A stretch of 64,000 nt of DNA. It comes from DASQUK01 sp046723645 (GTDB lineage Bacteria; Actinomycetota; Acidimicrobiia; Acidimicrobiales; VFJN01). A program made the translations under genes and the position numbers. The notes beneath the pieces were generated by a model, which saw nothing but the letters and a program-made list of their open reading frames with translations, searched no databases and was not told the DNA's origin. Within the stretch, counting starts at the first letter, position 1, and each line of letters starts with the position of its first letter. The stretch covers positions 18,470 to 82,469 of the forward strand of contig JBKOUY010000008.1 in assembly GCA_046723645.1 (NCBI GenBank), written 5' to 3'. This document shows, in pieces, positions 34,611 through 41,706 of this stretch.

Positions 34611-35072
34611 GTGCAGCACGACGGCGAAGCACGCGAGCGGCCTGGTCCCCGCGGCTGGGCGGCGCGCGTCGACGCCGGCCCCGGTGGCCGCAATCGTGCC
34701 GGGCGCCTGGCCGCATGCGTGGCGGCCGGGGCCGGCGTGGCCGCATATGCCTGGTGGGCCGTCGCGCTCGCTCCGTTCTCGTCGGGGGCCACGGCCGCCG
34801 TGGTCCTCGCCGGCGCCGCGGCCATGGCCAGCGGAGCGCGCGAACGGCGGCCCCGCCGGTCGGCGGTCAGAGGCTCCCCGGCGGGCATCGCCACGTGGGC
34901 GGTGCTCGCTGCGGCGGCGGCGGCGTGGCAGTTGGCGGCCTACCTGCAGCATCCCCGGGCCGACCATCCGACGATCAGCTCGCTCACCAACGAGGTGCTC
35001 GACTCCCATCTGGCGCGAGCCGTGGCGTTCATCGTGTGGATCGCTGCGGCCAGGGCGCTCGCCCGGCGATGA
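34611..35072 (+). CDS. Hypothetical membrane protein
   Basis: A 153-aa protein that I do not recognise. After a polar start (MQHDGEARERPGPRGW) come hydrophobic segments LAACVAAGAGVAAYAWWAVA, AAVVLAGAAAMASGA, a basic loop, ATWAVLAAAAAAWQLAAYLQ and a C-terminal AVAFIVWIAAARALARR. The loop HPRADHPTISSLTNEVLDSH between the last two helices is the most conserved-looking part. GTG start; its stop TGA overlaps the ATG of the next gene (ATGA), so the two are made together. Confidence 0.65.
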   Translation: MQHDGEARERPGPRGWAARVDAGPGGRNRAGRLAACVAAGAGVAAYAWWAVALAPFSSGATAAVVLAGAAAMASGARERRPRRSAVRGSPAGIATWAVLAAAAAAWQLAAYLQHPRADHPTISSLTNEVLDSHLARAVAFIVWIAAARALARR

Positions 35073-35272
35073 GCCGCGACGTGACCCTGGTCGGCTACGC
35101 ACTGCTGGCCGTCGCCGCCGCCGGCCTGGCGGCCGCCGCTCGCCGACGGGCATCCGGGACGTTCGCTGACGCGCTGACGTTCGTGATGCGGCATCGCCCG
35201 GCACGGTTCGCGGCGCTGGCCGGGTGGCTCTGGCTCGGTTGGCACCTGTTCGTGCGCGTCCACTGGCGCTGA
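35069..35272 (+). CDS. Small two-helix membrane protein (DUF6186-like)
   Basis: A 67-aa protein: MSRDVTLVGYALLAVAAAGL forms the first helix, then RRRASGTFADALTFVMRHRP as a basic amphipathic loop, and FAALAGWLWLGWHLFVRVHW as the second helix. The Trp-rich ending GWLWLGWHLFVR recalls a family of small actinobacterial membrane proteins that I believe is DUF6186. Function unknown. Start ATG overlaps the previous stop. A perfect 14-bp palindrome, cgcgggcgcccgcg (35275-35288), follows the stop. Confidence 0.68.
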   Translation: MSRDVTLVGYALLAVAAAGLAAAARRRASGTFADALTFVMRHRPARFAALAGWLWLGWHLFVRVHWR

Positions 35273-35298
35273 CTCGCGGGCGCCCGCGTGGCCGTCGG

Positions 35299-36336
35299 TC
35301 AACCGTGCGCCACCTCCTCTCGGAGGATCCGGGCGCCGTCTGCCATGGCGCGCATCTTGCCGAACGCGGAGTCGCGCGGGAGGTACTTCATGCCGCAGTC
35401 GGGCGCCACGATGATGTCCTCGGCCGGCACGTAGGCCAGCGCCCGGCGGATCCGATCCGCGACGACCTCGGCGTCCTCGACCGTGTGGTCACCGAGGTCG
35501 ATCACGCCGAGGATGATCTTCTTGCCCGGTAGCTCGGCGAGGACGGAGCAGTCGAGCTTCGACTGGGCCGTCTCGATCGAGACGGCGTCGCACGAGCATC
35601 CCGCCAGCTCCGGCAGGAACGAGTAGCCCGACGGGCGGTCGTGGATGATCGCGGCATAGCCGAAGCAGATGTGCACCGCGGTCGTGCCGCTGACGCCGTC
35701 GAGCGCTCGCTCGAGCGCCGCCACCCCGTAGTCTCTCGCCTTCTCGGGACGCGCCTGCAGGTACGGCTCGTCGATCTGCACCATGTCGGCGCCGGCGTCG
35801 AACAGGTCCCGGATCTCCTCGTTCACTGCCTCCGCATATGCCAGCGCCGCGCTCGCCTCGTCGGGATAATGGTCGTTCTGCGCCTGCTGCGTCATCGTGA
35901 AGGGTCCGGGAACGGTCATCTTGATCGGGCGATCGGTATGGCCGCGCAGGAAGCGCACGTCCTCGACCTCGACGGGCCGTTGCCTGCGAATCGGCCCCAC
36001 GATGCGCGGAACCGGGTTGGGATGGCCACTGCGGTCGAGGGCCGTCCCCGGGTTGTCGATGTCGACACCGTCGAGCGCGGTCGCGAACCGATTCGAATAG
36101 CTCTCCCGTCGCATCTCGCCGTCGGTGATGACGTCGAGGCCGGCCTCCTCCTGCGCCCTGATCGCCAGCACGGTCGCGTCGTCCTGCGCCTCCGTCAGGT
36201 ACGGCTGCTCGACGCGCCACAGCTCGCGTGCCCGCACCCGGGGCGGGAACCGTCCGGCGAGCTTCGCTCGATCGATGAGCCACTCCGGTTGGGCGTAGCT
36301 GCCGACCAGCATCGTCGGGAAGAGCGGTAACTCCAT
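35299..36336 (-). CDS. Cobalamin-independent methionine synthase-type protein (core MetE)
   Basis: A 345-aa TIM-barrel methyltransferase consisting of the catalytic MetE C-terminal domain only. Zinc ligands are visible: His and Cys in AVHICFGYA, an acidic residue in the CDAVSIETAQ strand, and Cys in VAPDCGMKYLPR. The substrate-binding regions ITDGEMRRESYSNRF and MVQIDEPYLQARPEKARDYG also fit. Full MetE has an extra N-terminal barrel, absent here; such core enzymes transfer methyl groups to homocysteine from donors that are often unknown. ATG with AGGAGG 5 nt upstream. Convergent with the small membrane-protein pair. Confidence 0.88.
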   Translation of the reverse strand: MELPLFPTMLVGSYAQPEWLIDRAKLAGRFPPRVRARELWRVEQPYLTEAQDDATVLAIRAQEEAGLDVITDGEMRRESYSNRFATALDGVDIDNPGTALDRSGHPNPVPRIVGPIRRQRPVEVEDVRFLRGHTDRPIKMTVPGPFTMTQQAQNDHYPDEASAALAYAEAVNEEIRDLFDAGADMVQIDEPYLQARPEKARDYGVAALERALDGVSGTTAVHICFGYAAIIHDRPSGYSFLPELAGCSCDAVSIETAQSKLDCSVLAELPGKKIILGVIDLGDHTVEDAEVVADRIRRALAYVPAEDIIVAPDCGMKYLPRDSAFGKMRAMADGARILREEVAHG

Positions 36337-36463
36337 GCGGCCTCCTGCGCCGATGTCCCATCGGCAACCGTTCGTCGGAGCGGTGCGGACGGAGTGTGGC
36401 ACGAAATCGCGCCCGCCCGTGAGGAACCCTCGGCTGCCCGGCGGGCCGCGGCCGGGGGATCCC

Positions 36464-37951
36464 TCAGACGTGGTGGAGGTGGTGCTCGGGGCGGGGCGCG
36501 GGTGCGGGCACCTGGCCAACGGACCGGCGGCGGATCAGCTCGGCGACCGCGATCCCGAGGCCGATCAGCATCAACCCGGCGGCGCACAGCAGCGAGTCGG
36601 ACACCGCCGCGGGGTAGTCCCCTCCGCTGTCGGTGAGCACAACGGTGAACACGCCCACGAGGATCGTCGTCCCGATGGCGCCGCCGACCCGCTGGCCGGT
36701 CTGCAGTGCGCCACCCGCCACGCCGGCCATCCGTACCGGCACCGACTCCAGCGCCAGCGTGATGTTGGGCGACGTGACCATGCCGCCGCCTATCCCACCG
36801 AACAGCAAGGGACCCGCCACCGCCCAGGCGGCGGCATCGCCCTCGACGTACCGGAGCGCGAGGGCCGCCATGCCCAGGCCGACCACGACCGCCGTCAGGC
36901 CCGCCACGGTCAGCCAGCGGCCGACGCGGGCCACGAGCCGCCCGGCGACGATCGCGGAGGCGGCCACGCCCAGGGCGAAGGGGGTGACCGCCAACCCGGA
37001 GCGCAACGGCGAGTAGCCCAGGCCGGTCTGGAAGAACCTGGCCAACACCAGCCAGATGCCGGTGAATCCGAGGAAGTAGATGAGGCCGATGCTCAGTCCG
37101 GCGGCGTACCCCGGTATGTGTCCCAGGCGGGGGTCCAGCAGCGGCTGGCGGCCGCGGCGCACGGTGCCAGCCTCCCACCGGGCGAATCCGCCGAGCAGCA
37201 ACGCGGCGACCACCAGGAGCAACCAGAGGCTGGTGGAGCCACCGGCATCGGCCTGTACCAGCGGCAGCATGAGGCTCAGGACGCCGCCCCCGAGCAGCAC
37301 CGTGCCCACGAGGTCCAGGTCGGCGGGACGCGTGCGCACGCGCGTCGGCCTGGGCAACAGCCGGGCCGCGAGCACGAGCGCGAAGACCCCGATCGGAACG
37401 TTGACGTAGAACACCCAGCGCCAGCCATTCGGCTCCCCGAAGGCGGCCAGGATCAGGCCGCCGACCACCGGTCCGACTGCGGTCGACAGGCCGATGGTGG
37501 CCCCGAGGACGCCGAACGCCCGGCCCCGCTCGGCGCCGCGGAACAGGTCCTGGATGAGGCCGGAGATCTGGGGGGTCAGTGTCCCGCCGGCGATGCCCTG
37601 CAGGGCCCGGGCGACGATGAGCAGCCCGATGGTCGGAGCGGCCCCGCTCAGCGCACTGGCCGTCACGAATCCTGCCAGGGCGATCATGAACATGGGCCGG
37701 CGGCCGAACGTGTCCCCGAGGCGGCCGGCCGGGACCAGCGCCAGGCCGAGGGTCAGGGCATAGCCCGACACGACCCACTGGGCCATCGCCGGTGTCGTGT
37801 CGAGGCCGCGCTGGATGGATGGCAGCGCGACATTGACGATGCTGACGTCGAGCAGGCTCATGAACCCGGCGACCTGCGTGACGGCCAGGATCCTCCACCG
37901 TCGGGGATCGGCTCCCTCGGGTGGCGTCGATCCCGTGTGGTGGTCAGTCAT
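36464..37951 (-). CDS. MFS drug exporter, DHA2 (EmrB/QacA) family
   Basis: Fourteen-helix multidrug/proton antiporter (495 aa). SLLDVSIVNVALPSIQRGL in helix 1, QWVVSGYALTLGLALV (motif D1), GRLGDTFGRRPMF (motif A) and GLSTAVGPVVGGLI (motif C) are present. The tail is His/Pro-rich and cytosolic. The 32-bp gap to the divergent aminotransferase gene is very short for two promoters, so at least one transcript may be leaderless. No dedicated regulator is adjacent. Confidence 0.92.
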   Translation of the reverse strand: MTDHHTGSTPPEGADPRRWRILAVTQVAGFMSLLDVSIVNVALPSIQRGLDTTPAMAQWVVSGYALTLGLALVPAGRLGDTFGRRPMFMIALAGFVTASALSGAAPTIGLLIVARALQGIAGGTLTPQISGLIQDLFRGAERGRAFGVLGATIGLSTAVGPVVGGLILAAFGEPNGWRWVFYVNVPIGVFALVLAARLLPRPTRVRTRPADLDLVGTVLLGGGVLSLMLPLVQADAGGSTSLWLLLVVAALLLGGFARWEAGTVRRGRQPLLDPRLGHIPGYAAGLSIGLIYFLGFTGIWLVLARFFQTGLGYSPLRSGLAVTPFALGVAASAIVAGRLVARVGRWLTVAGLTAVVVGLGMAALALRYVEGDAAAWAVAGPLLFGGIGGGMVTSPNITLALESVPVRMAGVAGGALQTGQRVGGAIGTTILVGVFTVVLTDSGGDYPAAVSDSLLCAAGLMLIGLGIAVAELIRRRSVGQVPAPAPRPEHHLHHV

Positions 37952-37983
37952 GGTGGGCAGAATCGGCGGCGAGGAGGGTTCGG

Positions 37984-38955
37984 GTGACCGATCAGGTGGT
38001 CCACGGGGTGCACGAGTACGACGACGACCCGCGCAACGACGCTGTCCTCGTCTATGTGAACGGGGAGCTGAAGCCTAGGGCCGAGGCCGTGGTGTCCGTG
38101 TTCGACTCGGGATTCGTGCTGGGAGATGGCGTCTGGGAAGGCCTGCGCGTCCATGCCGGGCATCCGGTGTTCCTGGCCGAGCACCTCGACCGCCTCTACG
38201 AGGGCGCCAAGGCCATCGCACTCGACATCGGTCTGGACCGGAGCGACCTGCGCGCCGCCATCTACGGGGCGCTGCGCGCCAACGAGATGTCGGAGGGCGT
38301 GCACGTGCGCCTGATGGTGACGCGGGGCGTCAAGCGGACGCCGTACCAGGACCCTCGCATCACCGTGGGCCCGCCGACGATCGTGATCATCCCCGAGTAC
38401 AAGCAGCCGAGGCGCGACGTCCTCGACGCCGGGATCCGCCTGTTCACCGTGCACGTCCGACGCCCCTACCCGGACGTGCTCGACCCCAAGCTGAACGCGC
38501 ACAGCAAGCTCAACGACATCACGGCGTGCATCCAGGCGTACACCGCCGGCGCCGACGAGGCGCTGATGCTGGATCCCCACGGCTTCGTGGCCACCTGCAA
38601 CTCCACCCACTTCTTCATCGTCCGCCGCGGCGAGCTGTGGACGTCGTCCGGCGCCTTCTGCCTCGGCGGCATCACGCGCGCCACGGTGCTGCGGCTGTCG
38701 CGGGACGCCGGCATCCCCACCCACGAGCGAGATTTCAGCCTCACCGACGTCTACGGCGCCGACGAGGCGTTCGTCACCGGCACGTTCGCCGGGATCGTGC
38801 CGGTCCGTGAGGTGGACGGACGCGTGATCGGCGACGCCGCCGGCCGACCCGTCATGCTGCGCTTGCGGAGGCTCTATCAGGCCGCGATCGAGGACGACGT
38901 CGCCGAGGCGGCTCGGCGCCGACGGCGGCGGCCGATGGGAACCGACGCCCCGTGA
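37984..38955 (+). CDS. Class IV PLP-dependent aminotransferase
   Basis: A 323-aa enzyme of the branched-chain/D-amino-acid aminotransferase fold. N-terminal VYVNGELKPRAEAVVSVFDS, then GFVLGDGVWEGLRV and FLAEHLDRLYEGAKAI; the PLP Lys lies in the PKLNAHSKLNDI region; the phosphate cup is GGITRATVLRLSRD, followed by EAFVTGTFAGIVPVREVDGR. Substrate could be branched-chain amino acids, D-amino acids or aminodeoxychorismate; sequence alone does not decide. GTG start with GGAGGG upstream. Its stop overlaps the start of the sulfotransferase gene (GTGA), a tight functional pairing. Confidence 0.88.
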   Translation: MTDQVVHGVHEYDDDPRNDAVLVYVNGELKPRAEAVVSVFDSGFVLGDGVWEGLRVHAGHPVFLAEHLDRLYEGAKAIALDIGLDRSDLRAAIYGALRANEMSEGVHVRLMVTRGVKRTPYQDPRITVGPPTIVIIPEYKQPRRDVLDAGIRLFTVHVRRPYPDVLDPKLNAHSKLNDITACIQAYTAGADEALMLDPHGFVATCNSTHFFIVRRGELWTSSGAFCLGGITRATVLRLSRDAGIPTHERDFSLTDVYGADEAFVTGTFAGIVPVREVDGRVIGDAAGRPVMLRLRRLYQAAIEDDVAEAARRRRRRPMGTDAP

Positions 38956-39674
38956 TCCGGCTGGCCGTCTGGTCGGGTCCGCGCAACATCTCGACCGCGC
39001 TGATGCGGTCGTGGGAGAACCGCGGCGACACGCTGGTAATCGACGAGCCGCTGTATCCCCACTACCTCGAGGTCACGGGCCTCGACCACCCCGGGCGCGA
39101 CGAGGTCATCGCCACCGGGGAGACCGACTGGCGGAGCGTCGTGGCGACCCTTCTCGGCCCGGTTCCCGGCGGGGTCCGGGTCTTCTACCAGAAGCACATG
39201 GCCCATCACCTGCTTCCCGGCATCGAGCGAACCTGGGTCACCGCCCTCGCCAACGTCCTGCTCATCCGCGACCCGCGGCAGGTGGTGGCGTCCTACGTAC
39301 GCTCGCGGGCGGAGGTGAGCGCCGACGACCTCGGCCTCCGCCAGCAGGTTCGGCTGAGTGACGAGCTCACGGCTGCGGGGACGGTGCCGCCCGTGATAGA
39401 TGCGCGCGACTTCCTGCTTCGACCCGAGGCCTACCTCCGCGCCCTGTGCCACCACGTCGGCGTCGACTTCACCGCCCGGATGCTGTCGTGGCCGCCGGGC
39501 CGTCGGGAGGCCGACGGTGTATGGGGGCGGTACTGGTACGACGCGGTGTGGCGATCGACCGGGTTCGTCGAGTACCGGCCCCGGGAACTGCGACTGGACG
39601 GCCACGCGGCCGAAGTGGCGGAGGAATGCCGGCCCCTGTACGAACGCCTCTACGAGGCGCGTTGGGTGCTGTGA
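38952..39674 (+). CDS. Sulfotransferase family protein
   Basis: A 240-aa P-loop protein of the sulfotransferase superfamily. The 5'-phosphosulfate loop is WSGPRNISTALMRSWENR at the very N-terminus and the 3'-phosphate region is VLLIRDPRQVVASYVRSR, both typical for PAPS binding. An acceptor is not identifiable. It is translationally coupled to the aminotransferase (GTGA overlap), so the acceptor may be an amino-acid-related metabolite. Relatives of this exact type are often annotated near or fused to aminotransferases. Confidence 0.82.
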   Translation: MIRLAVWSGPRNISTALMRSWENRGDTLVIDEPLYPHYLEVTGLDHPGRDEVIATGETDWRSVVATLLGPVPGGVRVFYQKHMAHHLLPGIERTWVTALANVLLIRDPRQVVASYVRSRAEVSADDLGLRQQVRLSDELTAAGTVPPVIDARDFLLRPEAYLRALCHHVGVDFTARMLSWPPGRREADGVWGRYWYDAVWRSTGFVEYRPRELRLDGHAAEVAEECRPLYERLYEARWVL

Positions 39675-39720
39675 GACGATCGCTGAGCGCGCCGGCTTGC
39701 CGCATCAGCTGCTGATAACG

Positions 39721-39738
39721 TACAACCATGTGGTTGTA
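39721..39738. promoter_or_regulatory. ArsR-type palindrome upstream of the AHSA1 gene
   Basis: tacaaccatgtggttgta: perfect 8-bp arms around tg, 70 bp upstream of the AHSA1-family gene at 39809. It shares the CAACC and TGGTTG half-sites with the two copies in front of the arsR gene at 52766 and 52812. It is likely the site of an ArsR-family repressor, possibly that one, since no arsR gene is next to it. Confidence 0.55.
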
Positions 39739-39808
39739 ACTGGGCTCCTCCTGCTCGCGTAGGCCCTGTCAAACCAATGGCAACCACCCGACCCCTGAGG
39801 ATTGTCCG

Positions 39809-40294
39809 ATGAGCGTCACCAGCGTCGACAAGGACTTCGACAGCCTGACCCTCACGCTGGTCGCCGACTTCGACGCACCGATCGAGCGGGTCTGGCGCCT
39901 GTGGGCCGACCCGCGGCGGCTGGAGCGCTGGTGGGGACCGCCGACCTATCCCGCGACTGTGGAGCGGCACGACCTGACCCCCGGCGGCCAGGTCACCTAC
40001 GTCATGACCGGACCCGAGGGCCAGAAGTCGCGCGGCTGGTGGCGGGTCACGGCCGTCCATCCGCCGACGTCGCTGGACTTCGTCGACGGTTTCGCGGACG
40101 AGGAAGGGGCACCGATCGCCGACATGCCGACCACCACGGTGCAGGTGCGCCTCAGCGAGACCGACGGCGGCACCCGCATGGTGCTGCGGTCGATCTTCGA
40201 CTCCCGCGAGCACATGCAGCGGGTGGTCGACCTGGGGGCGCCCGAGGGCCTGCAGCAGGCGGTCGGCCAGATGGACGCGCTGCTCGCAGGCTGA
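39809..40294 (+). CDS. SRPBCC/AHSA1 family protein
   Basis: A 161-aa START-like protein of the activator-of-Hsp90-ATPase-homologue type. Typical blocks: LVADFDAPIERVWRLWADPR, LERWWGPPTYPATVERHDLT, PGGQVTYVMTGPEG and the final EGLQQAVGQMDALLA. Such proteins in actinobacteria usually follow an arsR gene and bind small hydrophobic molecules; here only the palindrome is present. Followed after 93 bp by a DHFR-like gene on the same strand, probably one transcript. Confidence 0.87.
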   Translation: MSVTSVDKDFDSLTLTLVADFDAPIERVWRLWADPRRLERWWGPPTYPATVERHDLTPGGQVTYVMTGPEGQKSRGWWRVTAVHPPTSLDFVDGFADEEGAPIADMPTTTVQVRLSETDGGTRMVLRSIFDSREHMQRVVDLGAPEGLQQAVGQMDALLAG

Positions 40295-40387
40295 CCGGCG
40301 GGGCGGCCGACCGGCGCCCGCGCCCGCCGGGACCAGGACTGGGCCCGCGGCATCACCACCACAGCCAACACCCGAAAGGAATCACCC

Positions 40388-40951
40388 GTGCGCACGTTCA
40401 AGCTCCAGGTCCAGACCAGCGTCGACGGCTACATGGCCGGCCCGAACGGTGAGATGGACTGGATGGCGTTCCCGTGGACCGACGACATCAACGCGTACAT
40501 CGGGGCGCTCGACGATCCGGTCGACTGCATCGTGTTGGGCCGCAAGCTCGCCGAGGGCTTCATCCCCGCCTGGAAGGCCGGCCCCCCAGGCGAGGACCAG
40601 GCCTCGATCGACAAGATGAACAACACGCCGAAGGTGGTGATCTCGAACACCCTCACCGAGTCGCCTTGGGAGAACGCCGTCGTCGCCGGCGGGGACCTCG
40701 CCGAGACCATCAACGGGCTCAAGGGCCAGCCCGGCGGCGACATGATCGCGTACGGGGGCGGCACGCTGGTCTCGGCCCTCATCGCCAACGACCTACTCGA
40801 CGAGCTCCACCTGTTCGTGAACCCGGCGGCCCTCGGCGCCGGGATGCCCGTCTTTCCGAGCCGGAATGCCCACCAGCGGCTTCGCCTCGTCACCGCTCAG
40901 CCGTTCGAGTGCGGGATCACCGCGCTGCACTACGAGCCGGTGCGCTCCTGA
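40388..40951 (+). CDS. Dihydrofolate reductase/RibD C-terminal domain protein
   Basis: A 187-aa protein of the DHFR-like/RibD_C family. Hallmarks: LQVQTSVDGYMAGPNGEMDW, DCIVLGRKLAEGFIPAW, TPKVVISNTLTESPWENAVV, the NADPH-binding GGDMIAYGGGTLVSALIAND and DELHLFVNPAALGAGMPVFP. Substrate unknown; these are not true housekeeping DHFRs. GTG start with an AAAGGA-like site. Its 3' end overlaps the convergent ECF sigma gene by 35 bp. Confidence 0.88.
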   Translation: MRTFKLQVQTSVDGYMAGPNGEMDWMAFPWTDDINAYIGALDDPVDCIVLGRKLAEGFIPAWKAGPPGEDQASIDKMNNTPKVVISNTLTESPWENAVVAGGDLAETINGLKGQPGGDMIAYGGGTLVSALIANDLLDELHLFVNPAALGAGMPVFPSRNAHQRLRLVTAQPFECGITALHYEPVRS

Positions 40952-41561
40952 AGCGGCCGATCGCGGCGTCGTCGCGCAAGAGGGCCACCAGGGCACGGAC
41001 GTCGTGTCGCTCGAAGGTGGACGCGTAGCGGGACACGAGCGCCCGCTGTCCCTGCTCCAGTGGCCCGAGGCGTGCGTCGGGGGCGCAGTGCTCCACCCGG
41101 GCCCGCGCCCGCTGCAGGGCGCTGTCGACCGAGGCCAGGGTGGTGTCGAGCAGCTCGGCCACCTCGCCGGCCCGCCAGCCGAGCACGTCGCGCAGGATCA
41201 GCACGGCGCGCTGGCGGGCGGGCAGATGGGCCACGGCGGCGGCGAACGCCAGGCGGACCGACTCTCGAGACGCGGCGGCATCGGCGGGATCGCTCTCCTC
41301 CGGGGGCGGCTCGACGTCGGCGACCGGGCGAGCCCGTCGTTGTGGTCGTCGCAGCATGTCGAAGCACACGTTGGTGGCGATGCGATGCAGCCATGACCGC
41401 AACGACGAGCGGCCCTCGAAGCCGTCGATGTGCCGCCACGCCCGCACCATCGTCTCCTGCACGGCGTCCTCGGCCTCGAAGGTCGAGCCCAGCACGCGGC
41501 GGCAATGGCCTGTCAGCTCCCGACGGTAGGGCTCCAGCGCACACGCCACGGCATCGGGCAT
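40917..41561 (-). CDS. ECF sigma factor, TIGR02960-like, with truncated SnoaL-like domain
   Basis: Paralogue (214 aa) of the sigma factor at 4260-5033. Region 2: YRRELTGHCRRVLGSTFEAE, VQETMVRAWRHIDGFEGRSS, SWLHRIATNVCFDM. Region 4: LPARQRAVLILRDVLGW, EVAELLDTTLASVDSALQRA. The C-terminal SnoaL-like domain starts (RYASTFERHDVRALVALLRD) and is cut short 16 residues later, at nearly the same place as in the first paralogue. The ATG at 41559-41561 is preferred over an upstream Met. Divergent, across 145 bp, to a STAND/LuxR regulator, repeating the 4-9 kb arrangement. Confidence 0.88.
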   Translation of the reverse strand: MPDAVACALEPYRRELTGHCRRVLGSTFEAEDAVQETMVRAWRHIDGFEGRSSLRSWLHRIATNVCFDMLRRPQRRARPVADVEPPPEESDPADAAASRESVRLAFAAAVAHLPARQRAVLILRDVLGWRAGEVAELLDTTLASVDSALQRARARVEHCAPDARLGPLEQGQRALVSRYASTFERHDVRALVALLRDDAAIGRFRSAPARSAAR

Positions 41562-41631
41562 CACGCCGAGAATCACCCGGCTGCGGTCCGCGTGCATCGT
41601 GCAAGTGGATGATCAGGGGGCTGAAAGGCGG

Positions 41632-41662
41632 GGCGCCGGCGCCGTCCCGAGGCCATAGCCTC
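41632..41662. promoter_or_regulatory. Palindromes in the divergent sigma/STAND spacer
   Basis: A perfect 12-bp palindrome ggcgccggcgcc (41632-41643) is followed by gaggc-cata-gcctc (41649-41662). Both lie between the ECF start (41561) and the STAND start (41707) and could be sites for the LuxR-type helix-turn-helix. GC-rich palindromes arise easily by chance here. Confidence 0.3.
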
Positions 41663-41706
41663 AGCGGCATGACGGCCTGCTGCTCGAGTGGCGCCTCGCG
41701 CCGCGG

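Noticed and set aside
36337..36463. Possible short gene between core MetE and the DHA2 exporter
   Set aside because: The frames there are Arg/Pro-rich shadows; the gap is simply the promoter region of the metE-like gene.
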